DNA from: Prorocentrum cordatum
Taxonomy: Eukaryota; Sar; Dinophyceae; Prorocentrales; Prorocentraceae
DNA length: 64,000 nt
Direction: 5' to 3'
Assembly (NCBI GenBank): GCA_963575745.1
Contig: CAUYUJ010003991.1
Span: forward strand, 401,364-465,363
Shown: positions 54,121 through 64,000 of the stretch, piece after piece
Numbering within the stretch: the first letter of the stretch is position 1
Layout of the letters: each line of letters opens with the position of its first letter
The notes under the pieces: model-generated
Seen by the model: only the letters and a program-made list of their open reading frames with translations
Databases searched by the model: none
Told to the model about the DNA's origin: nothing
Program-made: the position numbers and the translations under genes

Positions 54121-54389
54121 GGGGTAGCGTCCACGATGACCGAACTGTTTTCATTGCTCGAGCTCGTGCGAAGCCCGCGAGCCGTCGAGCGAGAGGGGTA
54201 GGGCCACGGGGGCCTGCCTAGTGTTCGACGGGGTTTCCTGTAATTCGAGGGTGGTGTCATGAGACGTCCACAGGATATTCCTCCAGTGGGGCCGTCTCCA
54301 AGCTTGAGCGCTCCCCGCCTACAAGGCTCCTCATGTTGGAAGCCTGACTCACTGCAGTCATTTAGATCCAGCCTGATTTGGACTCGTAG

Positions 54390-55186
54390 CTAGGGAGAGA
54401 CACTGGGTCCTATAGTTCTTTGCTTTGCTTTGCTTTGCTCCTCCTCCTCATCCTCCTCCTCCCCCCCCCCGGGGGGTCCACCTGCATGAGCTGCCTGGTT
54501 CCCGCCCTTGCCCTGCCCCGAGTTGGCAGTTTTCTTGCCCCTGATCTCTGCGCCGTCGGCTCCGACTGCGCCCCGCTTGGTCCCGCGCGCCCTCCAGCCC
54601 TGTTGGTCGGCCATCCCTGCTTTTCTTGAGGCTGTGTGCCGCTGCTCCACTGGGCTCTCGGATCTGCACCGGTGCCGCCAGGTGCCCTCGTATGTGTTCG
54701 TAGTATTCTGCAAGGGCTTGAGCCTGATGTTAGCATTTGCTGCATTCCAATGCACGTGGTTCATGTACATGTGGATCTGTCCCGGTGACAGATGCCGCGG
54801 TAGTGTACCTCTCTAGTCGCATTGTCCACCGCCGTCTTCCTGTAGGAAAAAGTACTGTGACACCACAGGCATCGGTCTGTGACGATTACGGACGCCACCA
54901 GCGGTCGCACGTCGCGCGTCCCTCGGCCAACCAGCGCTGCGTAGGTAGGGAACCGTTGGTTGCAGACGGTCTCTTGACCTTCACTGTCCATCGTCACGTG
55001 ATCGCACCAGTACGGCGTAAACAGCTTCTCCTCAGCCTCCCGCTTCTGCTCCTCCTCCCTCTTCGCTAGTGCGTCGAAGTTTCTTTCGTAGCTGTAGATA
55101 ACCGGTGGGTCTACTTGGGTCCATTGGAGTGTTCTGGGGTTCCCTGTTGTAGGAGCGCTATGTCGGAGTGCCGTTCGGCAAACCAT
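54390..55186 (-). pseudogene. LINE-A C-terminus: zinc fingers and Lys/Glu-rich tail
   Basis: The minus-strand frame from 55186 has RNFDALAKREEEQKREAEEK, YWCDHVTMDSEG, VCNQRFPTYAALV, TDRCLWCHSTFSYRK and YRGICHRDRSTC, a set of Cys/His pairs in the order seen in LINE-C's tail. A frame change at about 54765 leads to TKRGAVGADGAEIRGKK and a Glu-rich end (from GGA-type triplets), then stop at 54390. Confidence 0.65.
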
Positions 55187-55830
55187 CCCATCCCCTCATC
55201 TTCTGCTGCGAGAGCCTGTAGGTTTTCGAGGTGTTGTTTGGCCCAAGGTGTTGAGTCCGAGTGGACCCACTTGTCGTCCTTGAGCCTTCTTGCTCTTCTC
55301 ATCTCGCTCAGGGTGGATGTACCGAATGCTGCTGCAATGACCGCTCCGTGCTCTCTCCCATGTCGTGCCCAACTCTGGTACCATCTGAGACGTCTGACGC
55401 GTAACGCGTTGGCCGTTCTTTCCAGCCCCCAGTAGCGAAATACTTGCGCATTCGTGTTGCATCTGACTGTCCCCCCCCCCTCCCATGACATGGCCCCCCC
55501 TGCCATCGTGCGCAGACACTTCGCTAACGCGCTGTCCAAGGCATCCGTCTGAGCCGTCGTGAGCGTAAAGGGAGTAAGTCCGCTGAGCGAAGCTCCCATC
55601 ACAAACGCCATGAACATCAGATGCTTCATTTGTCTGGGAGTGCCTGAGGAGCAGAATGTGCCTCACTGTCTCCATGCAAAGCGCACCGCTGATATTCCCC
55701 CTCGCAATCTCTCCCAACTTGCCTTGGCCTGCTGGGAGGTAGGGGCCCAGAGCGCGCATTTCTCTTAGCGCTGTGCCTTTTAGCGTCGTGCTTCTGCGCA
55801 GTGCGGCGTAGTTGCCTGGGCCTGCTAGAT
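55111..55830 (-). pseudogene. LINE-A post-RT region
   Basis: Frame pieces: HLAGPGNYAALRRSTTLKG and LPAGQGKLGEIARGNI (about 55830-55690), then 55629-55111 with TTAQTDALDSALAKCLRTMA, FRYWGLERTANALRVRRL and WYQSWARHGREHGAVIAAAF. The R-x-W-G-L...L-R-V-R-R-L-R-W-Y block matches LINE-C (51615-52322). The 172-codon frame is open except at its ends. Confidence 0.7.
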
Positions 55831-55911
55831 GAACTAGGCGTATGGTTTTCCCATTGTTGGGTCCCCACCTTCAGTTTGCCAGTATGCTGGGGAGACGTTC
55901 CGTGGTGTCGT

Positions 55912-56749
55912 TCAGCAGTCTCTCGATGTCCTGATGTGTGTGTGTGTCGAATGGACAAAATTCTGGCGCGGGTTATGCCGTCCATAAAGTGGCATAAAGG
56001 TATTCACGGCCAAGTCGTGGCGGTTGCCTGTGAGCGGGTTGTTAGTGTCGCGCAGTTGCTGGTTGGGGTCTGTTCGCTTCTGTTCCCACCACTCTTTGAC
56101 ATGCAGGTTGTAAGCGTCGTTGAATTGCCTTGGGCAGAGTGTGACGCCCAGTTGGGCCCCGCTCGTGCTTTCTGCCTCGTCGGGCGCCTCCAAGGTGTAT
56201 GAGGAGTGGTCGATCGCCGCCATAGCAAACAGCTGGTCATGTTCGTTTGCGTGCTTAAAGGCTACTGCTTTTAGGAGGGCACGTTTGGTGGCCGCGAATG
56301 CGTTGGTGCAGGCGTAGTTGGTCGTGGCCGTGCTGACTCCTCCTTGTGAGGCCCCCCATTGTGCCGCACGCACGCACAAGATCACATGTTCCCGACACCT
56401 GTGTTGTAGTCCCCCTTGGGCCCACGGCTCGTGGTGGAGGGGGCTCTCCTCTGGTTGGTATGCCCGAGTGCCAGGCCATGCGGCTAGAGTCGTGCACGTG
56501 CAAGATACGTGTTCCAAGGATGCCTTCTTTGTTGCTTTTTTCTGTTGGGAAAGCGTGCGAGCGATGCCAATCAAGCGGCACGACCTGGCAACTGCGGCAC
56601 TGGGTGAGGAATCTCTCGAGGATCGGTTGGTAGTCGATGGTCGACGTCCCCAACCCCGCGTGCCCCCCCCGTCGACACAGTAGGTTCGTGTTGCCCATGT
56701 TCTGACTTGCTCTTCCACGTCGTATACTCGCTGCTCCCTCCCGAGTCAT
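55912..56749 (-). pseudogene. LINE-A RT N-terminal (finger) region
   Basis: Two minus-strand frames alternate: 56749-56255 gives LERFLTQCRSCQVVPLDWHR and TRILHVHDSSRMAWHSGI; 56718-55912 gives TTNYACTNAFAATKRALLKA, FKHANEHDQLFAMAAID, and GNRHDLAVNTFMPLYG at its end. These correspond to the region before and at the Gly-Asp-x-L-A-V-N-T-F block of LINE-C. No catalytic Y-x-D-D follows. Confidence 0.65.
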
Positions 56750-57040
56750 GCCGTCCTACCAGCCCATTCTCTGCAGCAGGGCCCTCTCCTTGCGGACCCG
56801 TCCCAGCATAGTATAGTGGGCCAGTCCTCCTCGTCTCCTCGCTCCTCTGCTGCTTTTATCTATTTGCGCTCAAGCCGCTCGCTGAGTGCAGTTGGGCCCC
56901 CTAGATGGAGAGAGGGGTCGTGTAGTAGCCATGACATCACTGCCGGCATTCCCCAAGCTGGCCGCGCTTTTCGCTTGCGCGCTCTTTTTGCAGTACCGTG
57001 CCATCGCTGAACTGTCTTGCGCAACCGTCGCCAGGTCGTG

Positions 57041-57263
57041 ATCATGAAGGAGGGGAACTAACTATGGTACTCTCCACATGGTTGACGTGCTCTGCGCGCC
57101 TCTGCTCCCTGTCAATCTTCTTTGCGCCTAGTCCTCCCTCCAACGCTGGTCGTGATGTCTCCTGCTCCCACATTTCACTGGGCCAGTGTGTCTTTGGCGT
57201 AAGGTAGTGCCTTTTTTTGATTATCTTCGCGCGCGTGTCGGTCTCGATTATCTTTCGCGCCAT
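57041..57263 (-). pseudogene. LINE-A linker between endonuclease and RT
   Basis: The minus-strand frame starts ARKIIETDTRAKIIKKRHY and continues WPSEMWEQETSRPALEGG and KKIDREQRRAEHVNHVES: a basic helical linker, immediately downstream of the inserted element. Confidence 0.45.
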
Positions 57264-57294
57264 TTTTTAGTGCAGCTGTGACTTCTTTTAGTTA

Positions 57295-58012
57295 CCGTCA
57301 GGGCTTCGCCCCATGCCGCTGGCCCCTTGTCTCGGATAATGGGAGATGCCAAAGCTAAATCATGAGGTCTGGGCGCCGCCGTGAAGCAGTGTCGGCACCT
57401 GTTTGGTTTTCGACCCTGACCCTACGGATCTGCGTGAGGGGCGCCGCCGAATTTCAGACATGTGGCAAATCCCATGTGTTGTTTGACCCTGACCCTACGG
57501 ATCTGCCTGAGGGGTGCCGCCGAATTTTAGAAATGTGGCAAATCCCTTGTGTTGTTGGACCCTGACCCTGCCGATCTGTGTGAGGGGTGCCGCCGAATTT
57601 TTCAAAATGTGGCAAATCCCCTGTGTTGTTGGACCCTGACCCTGCCGATCTGCGTGAGGGGTGCCACCGAATTTCAGAAATGTGGCAAATCCAATGTGTT
57701 TTTGGACCGCCGATCTGCGTGAGGGGTGCCACCGAATTTAGAACTGTGGCAAATCCCATGTGTTTTTGGACCCTGACCCCGCCGATCTGCGTGAGGGGTG
57801 TAAATTTTTACCCGCCCCAGCAATTCAGAGCACACGCTCAGGGCGTGGTAAAAATGCTCGTTTTGTGCCTCCCCCCCTCGCGCGGTCCATCAACAAGGAA
57901 CGGTAAGCAGCAAGAAGCAGAACTGTAACAGTGGAAACTGGAAGCTGCAACTGGTACAGGAAACTGCGAAGCTTCGGCCTACAGCCTGGTGGCCCCACAA
58001 GGGGGCCGGCGG
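57295..58012 (+). mobile_element. Modular inverted-repeat element, copy 3 (inserted in LINE-A)
   Basis: The left end is ccgtcagggcttcgcccc, then ccgctggcccctt (57316-57328, two bases unlike the other copies) and ctcggataatgggaga, aagctaaatcatgaggtc, as in copy 2. Six diverged 73-bp units fill 57405-57803. The right segment (ctcgcgcggtccatcaac to cagcctggtggccccacaag) and the inverted repeat agggggccggcgg (58000-58012) follow. LINE-A coding resumes on both sides (IEYDNIWES on the right), which shows insertion. No duplicated target bases were evident by eye. Confidence 0.8.
57405..57803 (+). repeat. 73-bp tandem array, about six units
   Basis: The same unit type as 7814-8488, with gccgccgaattt variants in place of ggcaccgaattt. 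Unit starts near 57434, 57508, 57580, 57655, 57720 and 57792 show spacings of 65-75, so this array is older or less homogenised than the one at 8 kb. Confidence 0.9.
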
Positions 58013-59186
58013 ATTCCCATATATTGTCGTACTCGATGTCGCCACAATCGTCGCTGAGCCGGTCTCTGATTGCACGTCGTCTTCGCAGTAGGTCGAGTCT
58101 GTACGTGCGTGCAGTGTTGACTATTTCGTCTGCTTCTTCGTCCGTCTGTTGGGTAAACGTGCTGCTCATCGCTTTTCTACCGCATCACCGAATAGGTCCT
58201 ACGTGCAGTCGGGTGTGCTTTCTGCAAGTGCTCCCTCCCAGGGCTCGTCCCCCACCGCTTTCATCTCCGCGTCGATGGCCTCGAACAAGGCCTCCCTCTT
58301 GTATCCACGCCTGACGCAGTCCATGAGCCCGTCCCTGCACAATCCCTGTTGTCGTCGGGTTGCGGAGCGGGGGTGGTGGTGGCGGAGGGTGAGTCATGCT
58401 GGTACATGGTCTCTGCGCCCTCTAGTCCTCATCTTGTGTAGTCGCTTGCCCGCATGGTGGAGCGTGTTGCAACATAATACTTGCCCTCGTAGACCAGTTG
58501 GGATCGCAATGTGGTCGACCCTGCTGGTGTGGCCCGAGTGTCCGTAGTAGGGTGGGCCTATGTTATGGTGAGTGATGACTATGCTTAGGTCGCTACCCGC
58601 ACACAGACCTCGGAAACTCTGTCCATTATGGTTTTCCAGCTTGGGCGAGTTTGGGCCTACTGTCGTTCCCCTGCTGTACACTACCCCCCCGTCGTGTTCC
58701 ACTCGACATCCAAAGTCGCTGTTGATGTCGCTCCCCGTCACAATGGTCGTACGACAACCCAGTTTGTCGAAACTGGCTTCCAACCACGAGTTTATTTCTG
58801 CCAGTGCTGGGAAGTATTTCTCAAGTGTGGGTGCGCAGTAACAAGCGAATAGGGCGTAGTCGACTTGTTTGCTAGCTAGTCGTACCCCTGCCACCCTCCC
58901 CTGCAGCGACGCAGGGGGTGATAGATGTCGCGCAGAACCGTCGGTCCCAGGGCATGGTTAATACAAATGGCCACTCCGCAACTTTTATTGGTCCACTTCC
59001 TTTTTTTTTTGTCCCGAACTGCAGGACATCGTGGTAGGGCAGCCTGTTTCCCTGAGACGGTTCTGGTCCTGCCCACCTGCACGTGCATTTGAGTAGTACG
59101 ACGTCACAACTTCGCAACTCGCAGCTGATATCTTCTAGTCGCTTCAAACTGCTGGCTTCCATTGGGTTGTAATAGCATATCCGCAT
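58013..59186 (-). pseudogene. LINE-A endonuclease domain (three frames)
   Basis: Frame one, from Met at 59186: RICYYNPMEASSLKRLEDIS and ELRSCDVVLLKCTCRWAG, the N-terminal strand and helix of the EEP endonuclease fold. Frame two (59088-58876): NKSCGVAICINHALGPTVLR. Frame three (58894-58394): LASKQVDYALFACYCAPTLE, TIVTGSDINSDFG (D-x-N motif) and GHTSRVDHIAIPTGL, where S-R-V-D-H-I matches the catalytic S-D-H block. 58169-58013 continues TQQTDEEADEIVNTARTYR and IEYDNIWES up to the insertion. Catalytic residues persist, but the frame is broken twice. Confidence 0.75.
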
Positions 59187-59199
59187 GGCGACGCAAAGA

Positions 59200-60480
59200 A
59201 AGAAGACGAGAGCCATGGGGGTCCTCCAGGCTCCTTTGTTTGTAGGGCCTGCTGGTGGGGAGCGCGAAACGGTGGTGTACAGTTGTGCAGGAGGTGCGGT
59301 CGGTCTGTGTCCTAACCGTGATCCAGCGGCCTCGGAGGAGGAGGAGGGGGACGAGGACGAGGAACAGGAGGAGGAGGAGGTGGAGGCAGAAAGCGGAAGC
59401 AAGAATATGCAAGTGGCAAGAGGAAGCAAGTGGATGAGGACGAGGAGGGAGGGGGGAGGCGCATCAACAGGAGGATGAGCCGGTGGGGGGAAAATGAGGA
59501 TAATAAGGGAGGAAGTTGAGGGCTTCGTCACACAGGCTTCCAGCTCCAAGGCAGGGGCCCACGTTCGCTGGCCTTCCGGTGCCGGCGTCCTCTTCTCCAG
59601 CGTCGTCATCGTCCTTGTCCTCCTTCTCTTCCTCGCCTTCTTACTGCACATCCGCGCATGGCATGCCATCCCATGTCGTAGCATATACTGACGTAGATTA
59701 GGCCCAGAACTGAGGCCCAGGGGCTTGGGGAACCATTGTAAACTGCGCGAGGGGGGCGTGGGAACGAAGGCCCAGCGCCTCAGGGGCAGGAGTGTCCGGG
59801 CGGCTACCTGACACGAAGGAAACAAATCAAGTATGAATTTTCTGTGCTGAGCAGAGCGTCCGATGTTCCATGAATTCGTGGAAAATGTGGCAGGCACTGC
59901 AGCATGCGATTCTGCAGACTGTCGGACTTCAGGGTCCCGGCCTTCTGAGAGTTCCCCAGGCCTACCCCGAAGCCGCTTCCGAGAAGCGCCGCCGAGAAAG
60001 GAAACGGCATGGCATCGGCTTCTCACCGTTCGGGGCGTTGTAGAGCTGGAATGTGTGGCAGCGGCCTCGGGTTCGTACTTTGCCAGGGTGCCAGATTTTC
60101 GCGATTTGGCGACAGCCGGCATGGACCAGGACCAAGGTCGGCGTCGACAAGATGCCGCGACATCTTTGCCATGGTCAGCATGGTTCTCACATAGAGGGCC
60201 CGCAGAACTGTGCCTTTTGATCGGGGTCCTGGCCATCTCAGGCCTCCCAGGCTCAGGAAAGAGTGGGGCGCCATTCCGGACCCCTCGGTGCGCCGCGCGC
60301 GCCCGCGAGTGTTTGGCGTTCGCCAGGCGGGAGTGTGCGCCAGTCTGACTTGTCCAGTCGTGCCAGGACCCATTCCTATGTAATGGGAGGGCGGGCGGGA
60401 AGCGGGAGAGGACCGATGGCTCGCCCGAGTTGTCCATCCTGACCCAGGGGCGTGTAGGGCGTTTTCTCAGACTACTGCTG
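59200..60480. other. Unassigned sequence with a GGA patch
   Basis: A GGA/GAG patch lies at 59330-59410. A very long minus-strand frame spans to 60812, but only its last part (below 59190) is the LINE-A endonuclease. A plus-strand frame at 59863-60348 contains a Walker-A-like GLPGSGKSG near its end, with no second nucleotide-binding motif. No gene is supported. Confidence 0.4.
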
Positions 60481-60688
60481 TGAGAGCTGGCCAATGGGAA
60501 CCGTGGGATATTCTGGGGCTGGACCCTTCTGCTGTGGAGGTCCCTATGGGAGTCGACCGTGAGTGCGAGAGGCTCATGGTGCGGCCATCCCAGATGTTCC
60601 CCATGATGATTGCCCTTCCCCCGAAAAGCAAGACTGATGAAACACATGCTTCTGAATGCCCCACCAAGTATAGGAGACACTGTAAGAT

Positions 60689-61760
60689 GTGAGGGTCCTT
60701 CGGGGACGGGTGGATTTCGAGTCGGAGTGGTTTTTGAGACACCGCCGCCAGAGGGAGTTCGGCACGGCAGGCTGCGCTCAGGCGGAGGCTGTCTCACGAA
60801 CCGGCCAGCCACGGGGGCCAGGCTGGCCTGCTAGGCAGGGCAAGCTGGCGTGTGAACTGGATTTCCCGCCGCGCCTCCTGTGTCTCGGGCTCCACACGAT
60901 CGAATCTGGAATCGGCATCCTCTCTGGTTGGACGCAGAGTTTGCCAGCCAAAACCGTGGGGGTAACCTGGTTGTCCCTGTTGGAGACGGTGTCCCGGCTG
61001 CCCAGTGGCCCCGAGAACTGGTGCGCGAGGCGACCGGTTCTGTTTGTATTCACGCAGCGCGCACATTTCACAACTAGCAGCGGGAAGTTTGTAACGCTGC
61101 AGATTATCAGTGGCTTGCGCGCTGCTGGCTTGCAGATTAAACTGGGCGGTAAAATTTGAGACCCTGGTACTTCTACAATTGCGTGTAAGAGACGGAGCAC
61201 ATCCACTCCTCAGAAGAAGCGGAAGAAGGCAGTTGTTCAAGCAAGACGGGTGAAGAATTTCATTCGCATTGTTGACAAAGCCGCTGAGTGGTCCAACCCT
61301 GGAATTTTGGATGTCGGGACTTTGGGCCGCAATGTTGTCGGAATGTTTGGGCCCCAGGTGTGGAGCTCCAGGGGCCAAAGCCCTTGCTTGTGCCCGCGGC
61401 TGGCACGCTGGAGCGTGCGCCACCACCACTCTCGGGCATGTTTCCAAGATTCCCACGGCCGTATTATGTGTTTGCATCGGGAGCAACTCCTTGCGTTTTT
61501 CACGTCTGGAAGGGTTCACACGATCAAAGCACGATGGGGATGTGACCGATATTTGGGTTGATGCGCGTAAAGAGTTTACCAGCATCCCCAGGCACCGAGC
61601 GTGGCTCAGGCCCCGAGACCCAACTTCTGCCACCGCAGCCGTGCTGCTCAAGATGGGGTGGGAGGCCGTGCCTTCCGTGAGCTGGAACACTGGTGCTAGC
61701 CAGCACCTTGGCCCTGATGGTCGCGACGTTTCTGGGGTGCCTCTTTGCGGGCAGTGAATA
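60689..61760 (+). pseudogene. LINE-D: RT tail and post-RT region of a plus-strand LINE
   Basis: One frame runs from 60689 to 61561 with a single stop at about 61157. The early part is poorly recognisable; then come FVTLQIISGLRAAGLQIKLG, stop, DPGTSTIACKRRSTSTPQKK and RVKNFIRIVDKAAEWSNPG. After a frame change 61269-61757 gives GWHAGACATTTLGHVSK, RHRAWLRPRDPTSATAAVLL and MGWEAVPSVSWNT. The Gly/Thr block followed by Lys-Arg-Arg, the C-A-T-T block and the W-x-x-x-x-D-P....M-G-W block occur in that order in this LINE lineage, and the first also in the fragment at 3.1-3.4 kb. No palm motif was found upstream. Confidence 0.6.
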
Positions 61761-62445
61761 ATGGCGCCTGCTGCGAGCATATCTGAAGCCAGGCCGCTGC
61801 GTGCTACCGCAGTAGTTGGTGTTCCAGTGCGCAAGGAAAGCCTTTCAAGAATGGGGAGAGACTGTGTCCTGGGGATTTTGGTCCCTGGGGGCCCTGAGCG
61901 CGTCTCCATATCACCATTGTGGGACTTGCCGCACCAATGACTGTGGACTTGGTCACGCGACTGAGCGCGCCGCTCATCTTGCACCGCAAGCCGACTCTGC
62001 AGGGGGGCCCATGACTCTTGAATCTTCTGTCGGCCACCTCCCCGCGGCCCAGGAAGTCGCCTGCTTCCGGGGCCCCTCTAGAGATGGCGCGACGCACGAG
62101 GGCGGAACCCTGGGAATCAGCAGATCGGGAAGGGGGGGGGGAGCTGAGGGTCGCAGACTAAGGCGTTGCGGGTGGCCCTTTGTGCGGGCGCGCTCGGTGG
62201 AACCGAGGGGCCTTCTCCGCGGGCAGATCTGCTGGCGGCGATTCATGCGCTGCGCGTGCCGGTGGACTTGCGCGCGAGCTCTCTCTGATTATTTCGGAAA
62301 CCTCGCGAAGTGCGACGTGCAGGGCCCGTGGGTTCGACTTCGAGGCGTCTTGAAGGCTTGCGCAGGGTGCCGCGGGCCTTGCGCGGGCCGGGCGCCGCCC
62401 GCCGAGGGCCCGTGCGAGCGGCTTTCATTCAGCCGCGATTAACGA
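61760..62445 (+). other. Possible downstream part of LINE-D, unassigned
   Basis: A 208-codon plus-strand frame (61816-62442) with several Cys residues (SPYHHCGTCRTNDCGLGH, CAGCRGPCAG) follows LINE-D. The Cys pairs might be a zinc-finger tail, but spacing and order do not match LINE-A or LINE-C. Minus-strand frames are open too. Confidence 0.25.
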
Positions 62446-64000
62446 GGTCCTTCGTGGAGCTGTCGGCGCATTAGCTGGGGAAGCGGCTGGGCGAGCTGCC
62501 GCCCCGCCTTCATTCGCCGCCACCGCGCTCCGAAGCAATGCGCTGGGCACCTGCGCGTCGGAGGGATTCGTTTGCATCCAGCGAGTTGTTTGCGCCGCCT
62601 ATCCTCAGGAGAGCGAGGGCGCGCGGCGGGTCGGGTCGTCGGGCCCGAGCGCGCGCGGGAACGAAGTTCGCGCGCGCCTGTGCCCGCTCCCGTCTCGAGC
62701 GCGCGCGAGTTGAATATTTGTTTGGCCCGCTCGCAGAAGCGGCGCGGCCCGCGCATTGCCCGCAAATTCCCGCGCGCTGCCCTTCCCCCTAAGGGGGAAC
62801 TGTAGGTCGCCGAAGGTCCGCCCGCGACGATGACCCGTCGACCCGCCCACTTGCCATTCAGTGCAATGAGAGTTCTGCAAAGGAAGAGACGATGTTCAAT
62901 GTCGCGTTCTGCTCAGTTGCGTGGGCTCTGCTGCGGGCAGTATAAGGGCGCCCCGCGAGCCCTGTCAGCGGCCCGCCCGCAAAGGGGCCCGAGGCTTTGA
63001 ATCGCCCCCGGCGTGGGCGCCCGCCAAAGTCGGGAATGCATTTGCCTCGGCGATTGAGGCGACGCGGCCAGGCCAGCACCAGGCGCCCACGTTTTTCGCC
63101 GCGGCGCCATAGATCCTGGCCCCAGCCACTTGGGCTCCGCAGCGTTGTTCGGACCGTCTCTCGTGAAAGCTCGGGGGCGCTCGGGGCGAACGATGCCGGC
63201 CCCGCCCTGGAAAGCCCATTGCGGTCGCACGGCGAGAGTTCTTGGCAGAAGGCTTTCTCCCCCCATGTCCCAGCGCAGTTCCGAGGTGAATGAGACAGGG
63301 TGGAGTCGCTGTCGCGGACGCGGCCGATTCGAACAGCGCAGCACCTTTCGGCCCACCGAGTGCAAGGGTTTCAAGCGCAGCCACTAGGCCACGTCGTGCA
63401 CGCCAAAGTTCAGGTATACAGCCAGACAGAGCCAGTTGGCAGACAAGAGCGCAGCGTCGCCGACATGCGAAGTTCCTGCGCCCACGCAGGGCGTCGCCAG
63501 CACGTCGGGCCCGCAGCTCCAGCTGCCGGCGCGGCAGAAGATCGCCATGCTCGGCAATGCAATGAACCTTGAAGTTGGGCCGGACGGAGGCAGCGGTACG
63601 TCGCGCGGTAGGAGCTCGGGCGGACGCCGATTTGAAGCGCGCGGCATCTCCTGGTGGAGGTCTGGCCCCCGTCGAAACGGCGTCTGAGTTTTGGGGGGGC
63701 ATGCGAGGGGGGGCACGGGGAAATCTGCATCGACGCAAGGCGGGGGGGGGGCCTTCCGCTGCCGCGCTCGGCAAGTGCCGCTACCCCTTAGCGTTGCAGC
63801 CGCGGCGTAGCGGTCTCGCCCGAGAGATCGCGCGGTGGCAGCGCAGGCCGCCTGGGGTCCCTTCAGCGAGCGGAAGAGGTACATCGCGGATGCATTATGG
63901 TGCATATTGCTCCCAGTCTAAGACGCCGGCCGTCTCGCCGCGGACTTCCCCGGCACCGATGCAGGGAGCGTTGCCGGCGAATGCGCGACCGTCGGGGCTG
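62445..64000. other. GC-rich sequence, no supported gene
   Basis: Very rich in gcgcg steps (62600-62790) and in short frames on all six readings. No repeat larger than a few bases and no domain were recognised. Confidence 0.45.

Larger units (their letters stand above)
54390..59200 (-). mobile_element. LINE-A: minus-strand LINE ORF2, interrupted by a modular element
   Basis: On the minus strand: endonuclease (59186-58100), insertion of modular element copy 3 (58012-57295), linker (57263-57041), RT N-terminal part (56749-55912), post-RT region (55830-55111), zinc-finger tail (55186-54761) and Lys/Glu-rich C-terminus (54770-54390). A TTTGC pentanucleotide run (54418-54437) lies near the 3' end, as a simple-repeat tail would. 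Several frameshifts occur. The palm with YADD was not found between NTFMPLYG and NYAALRRS, so a palm deletion is likely. No ORF1 was recognised upstream of 59.2 kb. Confidence 0.75.

Noticed and set aside
59863-60348. Walker-A-like GLPGSGKSG in a plus-strand frame, suggesting an ATPase
   Set aside because: No Walker B or other nucleotide-binding motif follows, the frame ends about 35 codons later, and upstream sequence is not protein-like. Probably chance.
58872-60812. A 646-codon minus-strand frame as one large protein
   Set aside because: Only its last roughly 105 codons match the LINE endonuclease; the rest has no motif and includes a GGA-derived Ser run. The open length comes from GC-rich composition.

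Overview
This window looks like repeat-dominated nuclear DNA from a large, GC-rich eukaryotic genome, most likely a dinoflagellate (Symbiodiniaceae, Prorocentrum or Polarella-like). That rests on decayed LINE retrotransposons whose endonuclease, reverse transcriptase and zinc-finger tail resemble the families common in dinoflagellates, on long GGA/TCC and ACT microsatellites, on many unrelated minisatellites, and on possible exons that are few, GC-rich and coiled-coil coding. The species cannot be fixed. No bacterial operons, rRNA, convincing tRNA or CRISPR array were seen. Very long simple-composition frames (poly-Leu/Thr, poly-Glu, poly-Pro, poly-Ser) are microsatellite translations, not genes.

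Layout. 0-2.5 kb: TCC-rich and GC-rich sequence. 2.5-4.2 kb: a decayed minus-strand LINE with a reverse-transcriptase core. 4.2-9.2 kb: members of a modular element with inverted-repeat ends (copies at 4960-6373 and 7547-8692, and an orphan end near 4246), each complete copy carrying its own tandem array. 9.2-18.4 kb: microsatellites and two large minisatellites (35 bp at 12.9-13.5 kb; about 131-146 bp at 14.0-16.9 kb). 18.8-34.7 kb: GGA-rich tracts alternating with at least four copies of a composite repeat (5' module, 82-bp array, 3' module), plus other arrays. 35.3-43.6 kb: exon-like cassettes on the plus strand that look like one duplicated coiled-coil gene. 45.9-59.2 kb: a retrotransposon block with a minus-strand LINE (45.9-49.0), a plus-strand LINE (49.1-52.9), a plus-strand ORF1 (52.9-53.6) and a second minus-strand LINE (54.4-59.2) interrupted by the third complete modular element (57295-58012). 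60.7-61.8 kb: the post-RT part of another plus-strand LINE. 62.4-64 kb: GC-rich sequence with nothing I can name.

The most novel material is the modular element family (shared ends, variable tandem-repeat cargo, one copy inside a LINE coding region), the composite 82-bp repeat family bordered by GGA tracts, and the phase-0 exon cassettes. All family assignments come from reading translations by eye; no database search was run.
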